This document shows positions 60,338-64,000 of a DNA stretch of 64,000 nucleotides, in pieces. The translations under genes were made by a program, and so were the position numbers. The stretch's first letter is position 1. Every line of letters starts with the position of its first letter. The notes under the pieces are model-generated. The model did no database searches. It was not told where the DNA came from and saw only the letters and a list, made by a program, of their open reading frames with translations. The stretch comes from Hyphomicrobiaceae bacterium (lineage in GTDB: Bacteria > Pseudomonadota > Alphaproteobacteria > Rhizobiales > Hyphomicrobiaceae), in the NCBI GenBank assembly GCA_030655135.1, contig JAURWC010000022.1, forward strand, positions 186,001 to 250,000, given 5' to 3'.

Positions 60338-61572
60338 GGGGCTCCGCGCGGTTTCTTTGTGGTCCGGCCCAGGGGGACGGACGCCGTTTTAGGTAGCGAT
60401 GCGGCCAGAACGAGATACCCCGCAATGGCCGAGACGATCGAGCCCGCCAGCACGCCGATGCGGATATCCGCGGCGTGCTCCGGGCCCGGGAAGGCGAGAT
60501 TACCGATGAACAGGCTCATCGTGAAGCCAATGCCGGCGAGAAGGCCTGCACCCAGCAACTGCATCCATGTCGTGCCCTCCGGCTTGCGGCCGACGCCGAG
60601 GCCGATCGCGAGCGCAGAAGCCAGCAGCACGCCGATCGGCTTGCCGACGATGAGGCCCAGCGCGATGCCTAGCGGGATGGTGCCCATCAGCTTGCCGGGC
60701 GTGAGCCCCGCAAGCGAGACGCCGGCGTTGGCGAAGGCAAACAGCGGCAGGATGGCGAACGTGACCCAGGGATGCAGGCTGTGCTGCAGCCGCTCCGCCG
60801 GCGGCTCGATGGGCGTTGCTGTGCTCGTGCGGCCCGCCGTGAGGGGAATGGCAAGCGCGGTGACGACGCCGGCCAGGGTGGCGTGGACGCCCGACTTCAG
60901 CACGCACAGCCAGATGAAGATGCCCAGCAGGATGTACGGGGCGATGCGCATCACGCCCTGGCGGTTGAGGATGATGAGGCCAACGATGCCCACGCCGGCC
61001 AGCGATAGCGCGCCGAGTGACAGCTGCGAGGTGTAAAAAACCGCGATGATGATGATGGCGCCGAGGTCGTCGATGATGGCGAGTGCCAGCAGGAACACCT
61101 TCAGGGCCGGCGGAACCCGCGACCCGAGGAGCGACATGACACCAACCGCGAAGGCGATGTCCGTCGCCGTGGGGATAGCCCAGCCGCGCAGCGCGTAGGC
61201 GTTGTCGGCGTTGAGACCGAAATAGATGAGGCCGGGCACGGCCATGCCGCCGATGGCAGCGATGAACGGCATCGAGGCTTGTGCCGTCGTCGACAGTTCG
61301 CCGACCAGAAACTCACGCTTGATCTCCAGGCCGACGAGCAGGAAGAAGATCGCCATCAGGCAATCGTTCACCCAATGCAGCAGCGTCTTGTCGAGGACAA
61401 ACTCGCCGACGCGGATGCTCATCGGGGTGTGGATGAGGTGGTCATAGACTGGGCTCAGCGGCGAGTTGGCCAATGCCAGCGCCAGCACAGTCGCCACCAG
61501 CAAGAACGACGCGCCCGCCGCCTCATGCTTGATGAAATCGAGTGCGCCGCGAAAGCGGCCATTGAGGGCCAT
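60334..61572 (-). CDS. nhaA: Na+/H+ antiporter NhaA
   Basis: Inner-membrane sodium/proton antiporter of 412 residues with about twelve helices. Conserved MAIFFLLVGLEIKREFLVGE; the unwound-helix region ATDIAFAVGVMSLLG; and the ion-binding double aspartate in LALAIIDDLGAIIIIAVFYT. Start ATG 61572. Coupled to carbonic anhydrase by a four-base overlap, so pH and bicarbonate homeostasis may be co-expressed. Confidence 0.95.
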   Translation of the reverse strand: MALNGRFRGALDFIKHEAAGASFLLVATVLALALANSPLSPVYDHLIHTPMSIRVGEFVLDKTLLHWVNDCLMAIFFLLVGLEIKREFLVGELSTTAQASMPFIAAIGGMAVPGLIYFGLNADNAYALRGWAIPTATDIAFAVGVMSLLGSRVPPALKVFLLALAIIDDLGAIIIIAVFYTSQLSLGALSLAGVGIVGLIILNRQGVMRIAPYILLGIFIWLCVLKSGVHATLAGVVTALAIPLTAGRTSTATPIEPPAERLQHSLHPWVTFAILPLFAFANAGVSLAGLTPGKLMGTIPLGIALGLIVGKPIGVLLASALAIGLGVGRKPEGTTWMQLLGAGLLAGIGFTMSLFIGNLAFPGPEHAADIRIGVLAGSIVSAIAGYLVLAASLPKTASVPLGRTTKKPRGAP

Positions 61573-61654
61573 GGGTCTGCCTGTGTGCGTCCGAATCTTG
61601 AGAATAACCTAACCGTCCGGCTGGACGGGTGCATGTGTCAAATGACTCGCATGG

Positions 61655-62482
61655 TCAACGGAGGCGGTCCACCAGCGCCATCGCGGGTGCCGACCACGCC
61701 GCTCGGGAGGTTGCGAGCTGCAACTCATCGTGTCCGAGGCTGGCCGCGACGATGGCCTCGATGCTGCCCGCGGCGGTGGCGAGCGAGTCCGGCACCGGCA
61801 ATCCGGACAGCTGTGCGGCAAGGAAGGCCGCCGATAGCGCGTCGCCGGTGCCGTGCGGTACGCCATGACGACGCGGAGCCGACGTTGACCATGCGTCGTT
61901 TGCCGTCACGGCAACGTTGCTCAGTTCGCCCTGCCCAGAAGGCACCGACGTTACGAGAGCAAGCGGCAAGCCCAGCGCGCGAGCGGCCGTCACCGCATCG
62001 GACGGAGATTGCAGGGGTTGCTTCGACAGCCATTCCAGCTCGAAGCGGTTGGGCGTGATCGATTGGCTCAGCGGCAGCAATTGCGCGTGCACGGCGGCGG
62101 CAACTTGCTGCGTCACGTAGAGGCCGCCGGGATCGTCACCCAAAACAGGGTCGCAGCAGACGTGGACGCGGGCGTTGCGTGCCTGCACTTGCCGCACGGC
62201 ACCTGCCGCAAACGAAACGTGCGCCGCCGTTGGGAAATAACCCGTCAGCACGGCATCGATGTCGCGTAGCCAGCCGTTGCCGTCCAGCGCCTCGAGCATG
62301 TCCTCCAGCTGCTTCACCGGTACCGGCTGACCGGCGAAACGCGTGTGACCTGGATGATTGGACAGCAGCACGGTGGGCAGCGCTACGGTCTCGCACGCCA
62401 GGCCCTGCAGCACGGGAACGATTGCCGACAGTCCGACGTGACCACGGGCAACCATGGAGGAGATGATTAATACGCGCGGCAT
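61655..62482 (-). CDS. pdxY: Pyridoxal kinase-like protein (PfkB/ribokinase superfamily)
   Basis: ATP-dependent kinase that would phosphorylate pyridoxal to pyridoxal 5'-phosphate. 275 residues from ATG 62482. MPRVLIISSMVARGHVGLSA is the PdxK/PdxY N-terminus; CCDPVLGDDPGGLYV the substrate/Mg loop; SITPNRFELEWLS the central motif; and VPHGTGDALSAAFLA the anion hole with the catalytic Asp. Divergent from the malyl-CoA gene. Hydroxymethylpyrimidine kinase is a less likely alternative. Confidence 0.85.
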   Translation of the reverse strand: MPRVLIISSMVARGHVGLSAIVPVLQGLACETVALPTVLLSNHPGHTRFAGQPVPVKQLEDMLEALDGNGWLRDIDAVLTGYFPTAAHVSFAAGAVRQVQARNARVHVCCDPVLGDDPGGLYVTQQVAAAVHAQLLPLSQSITPNRFELEWLSKQPLQSPSDAVTAARALGLPLALVTSVPSGQGELSNVAVTANDAWSTSAPRRHGVPHGTGDALSAAFLAAQLSGLPVPDSLATAAGSIEAIVAASLGHDELQLATSRAAWSAPAMALVDRLR

Positions 62483-62605
62483 GCCGGCTCGCTTCCAAAT
62501 CAAAGTTTTTGCTGCGCGATTAATAGACCGCCTTCGCCATTGGTCACGTTGATTTATGACGCGTTCCGGCTAATGTTGCACCGCACACGCCGGGGAGAAA
62601 GCTCA

Positions 62606-63493
62606 ATGCAAGTCCGTCCACGCCGCAGCGTCCTCTACATGCCGGGCGCCAACGAACGCGCGCTCGAAAAGGCCAAATCGCTGCCGGCCGACGCCGTCAT
62701 CCTCGACCTGGAAGATTCCGTGGCGCCTGACGCGAAAGAATCGGCGCGCGACAAGGTCTGCAAGGCAGTGAACGAGGGTGGCTACGGCCGCCGTGAAGTC
62801 GTTATCCGTCCGAATGCGCTGGAAACCGCGTGGGGGACCGGCGACATTCTGGCTGCGGCGGAAGCCGCGCCTGACGCCATCCTGATCGCCAAGGTGGCCC
62901 ATCCCGGCGACATCATCAGCGCCGCGAAGATCCTCAAGTCCGTCAATGCGCCGGAGAAGACCAAGCTTTGGGCGATGATGGAAACGCCGCAGTCGATCCT
63001 GCGCGCTGGAGACATTGCCGCGTGCGGTGCCGATCCCGAGAACCGGCTGACCTGCCTGATCATGGGCACCAACGACCTTCTCAAGGAATCGCGGGCTCGC
63101 GCCTTGCACGATCGTTTCGCCGTCGTGCCCTGGCTGGCCATGACGGTCCTGGCGGCGCGCTCCTACGGCATCGACATCATCGACGGCGTCTATAACGACT
63201 TCAAGGACGAGGCCGGGTTCCGCGCCGAATGCGAGCACGGGCGAACCATGGGCATGGACGGCAAGACGCTGATCCATCCGTCCCAGGTGGCGCCCTGCAA
63301 TGAGATTTTCTCGCCCACGGACGAGGAAGTCGATTGGTCGCGCAAGATCATTGCGGCTTTCGACCAGCCGCAAAACGCCATGAAGGGCGTGATCACCGTC
63401 GACGGCAAGATGGTGGAGCGCCTGCATCTCGTCATGGCCAAGCGCACCGTCTCCATCGCCAGCGCCGTCACCGAGATCGAGGAGTGGTTCTAG
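62606..63493 (+). CDS. mcl2: CitE-family CoA ester lyase, (3S)-malyl-CoA thioesterase-like
   Basis: HpcH/HpaI TIM-barrel enzyme of 295 residues, in the EMC and related C2 pathways. MQVRPRRSVLYMPGANERAL, DAVILDLEDSVAPDAKESAR, LWAMMETPQSILRAGDI and GMDGKTLIHPSQVAPCNEIF are family hallmarks with the Glu and Asp metal ligands. The N-terminus and length fit (3S)-malyl-CoA thioesterase (Mcl2) better than the longer malyl-CoA lyase Mcl1, but lyase activity is not excluded. Start ATG 62606, with GGGGAG upstream. The next gene encodes mesaconyl-CoA hydratase. Confidence 0.8.
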   Translation: MQVRPRRSVLYMPGANERALEKAKSLPADAVILDLEDSVAPDAKESARDKVCKAVNEGGYGRREVVIRPNALETAWGTGDILAAAEAAPDAILIAKVAHPGDIISAAKILKSVNAPEKTKLWAMMETPQSILRAGDIAACGADPENRLTCLIMGTNDLLKESRARALHDRFAVVPWLAMTVLAARSYGIDIIDGVYNDFKDEAGFRAECEHGRTMGMDGKTLIHPSQVAPCNEIFSPTDEEVDWSRKIIAAFDQPQNAMKGVITVDGKMVERLHLVMAKRTVSIASAVTEIEEWF

Positions 63494-63605
63494 GTAGCCG
63501 CGTCAGCTCGCTAGCCGCCCCAGCGACACCTGACCGCTCGCAAAGGCGGCGGCGGCATGCCATACCGCCGGGAAACTCCGCGAAAACGGGCAGGACACAG
63601 CTGAC

Positions 63606-64000
63606 ATGACGACGACGAAGACTAACCCCGGCAACTATTTCGAAGACTTCAAGTTCGGGCAGATCCTGACGCACGCCACGCCGCGGACGGTCACCGAGGG
63701 CGATGTCGCGCTCTACACGGCGCTCTACGGCTCGCGCTTCGCGGTGCAGTCATCGGATGCTTTTGCCAAGGCGATCGGCTACGCCCAGGCGCCCATCGAC
63801 GACCTTTTGATGTTTCACTTCGTGTTCGGCAAGACCGTGCCGGACGTTTCGCTGAACGCCATCGCCAACCTCGGCTATGCCAACGGCCGCGTGCTGAAGG
63901 CCGTTTACCCCGGCGATACGCTCTCCACCACGTCCGAGGTCATCGGCCTCAAGGAGAACTCCAACAAGGAGACGGGCACCGTCTACGTGCGCTCCACGGG
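63606..64000 (+). CDS. mch: Mesaconyl-CoA hydratase, N-terminal part (3' truncated by window edge)
   Basis: MaoC-like hydratase that converts mesaconyl-CoA to beta-methylmalyl-CoA in the ethylmalonyl-CoA pathway. The 131 visible residues run from MTTTKTNPGNYFEDFKFGQI through PRTVTEGDVALYTALYGSRF and LGYANGRVLKAVYPGDTL to the window edge. Full length should be about 340-350. A hot-dog fold with the FxxGxxxxxxxRTVTEGD entry segment is visible. It follows the mcl2-like gene by 112 bases on the same strand, so the pair acts in sequence or in parallel on C4/C5 CoA esters. Confidence 0.88.
   Translation, partial: MTTTKTNPGNYFEDFKFGQILTHATPRTVTEGDVALYTALYGSRFAVQSSDAFAKAIGYAQAPIDDLLMFHFVFGKTVPDVSLNAIANLGYANGRVLKAVYPGDTLSTTSEVIGLKENSNKETGTVYVRST

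Overview
The window is GC-rich, nearly fully coding chromosomal DNA from an alphaproteobacterium, most likely of the order Hyphomicrobiales (Rhizobiales). The evidence is the gene order dnaA-dnaN-recF-gyrB, a tight TCA block (mdh, sucC, sucD, sucA, sucB, lpdA), and ethylmalonyl-CoA (EMC) pathway genes at both ends: ethylmalonyl-CoA mutase on the left, a malyl-CoA lyase/thioesterase paralogue and mesaconyl-CoA hydratase on the right. A dispersed palindromic repeat beginning GTGCTTCTTAYCGG, of a kind familiar from Rhizobiales intergenic DNA, occurs eight times. A Hyphomicrobium-like or related C1/C2-assimilating organism fits, but the genus is inference.

Layout. 1-2.8 kb: ecm (5' truncated), a small membrane protein, a DUF4112 protein and a DCC-type thiol-disulfide protein. 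2.9-11.6 kb, minus strand: replication block gyrB, recF, dnaN, dnaA, then a rhodanese, an AT-rich non-coding stretch and rpsT. 11.9-19.1 kb: a potassium channel with a degenerate cyclic-nucleotide domain, a DUF4261 protein, and a eukaryote-like phosphosignalling locus of PP2C phosphatase, two FHA proteins and a divergent Ser/Thr kinase with a C-terminal WD40 propeller. 19.1-28.4 kb: a RelE-type toxin-antitoxin pair, TPR and nuclease-like proteins, a triplicated secreted beta-domain protein, a lipid kinase, a GlsB-like stress protein, trxB, an MHS transporter and a VapBC-type pair. 28.5-34.5 kb: radC, map, rplS (with an unusual C-terminal domain), trmD, two tiny AT-rich ORFs and priA. 34.8-44.3 kb: transaldolase, a lone nucleotidyltransferase-fold gene behind twin palindromes, KTSC protein, a SulP-FAH-cyclase operon, xerC, DUF983 and a MocR regulator with a palindromic operator. 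44.3-58.7 kb: lpdA, sucB, sucA, sucD, sucC, mdh, zapE, a GNAT enzyme, a histone-H1-like protein, a VOC protein and sdhB. 58.9-64 kb: a hypothetical protein, carbonic anhydrase, nhaA, pyridoxal kinase, mcl2-like and mch (3' truncated).

How the parts fit. The TCA block gives 2-oxoglutarate dehydrogenase (SucA/SucB/LpdA), succinyl-CoA synthetase (SucC/SucD), malate dehydrogenase and the SdhB subunit. The EMC genes feed glyoxylate, succinyl-CoA and malate precursors into the same cycle. Coding density is broken mainly by short palindromic repeats of four families, several of which sit on the stop or start codon of a neighbouring gene.

The strongest leads for new biology are: the C-terminal helix-hairpin-helix-like domain on ribosomal protein L19; the stand-alone kinase/FHA/FHA/PP2C/DUF4261 locus without any type VI secretion genes; the solitary nucleotidyltransferase behind two near-identical palindromes; and two coupled micro-ORFs that start in frame just after the priA stop codon. 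None is proven to be a new system from the sequence alone. No tRNA, rRNA, CRISPR array, prophage or IS element was recognised.
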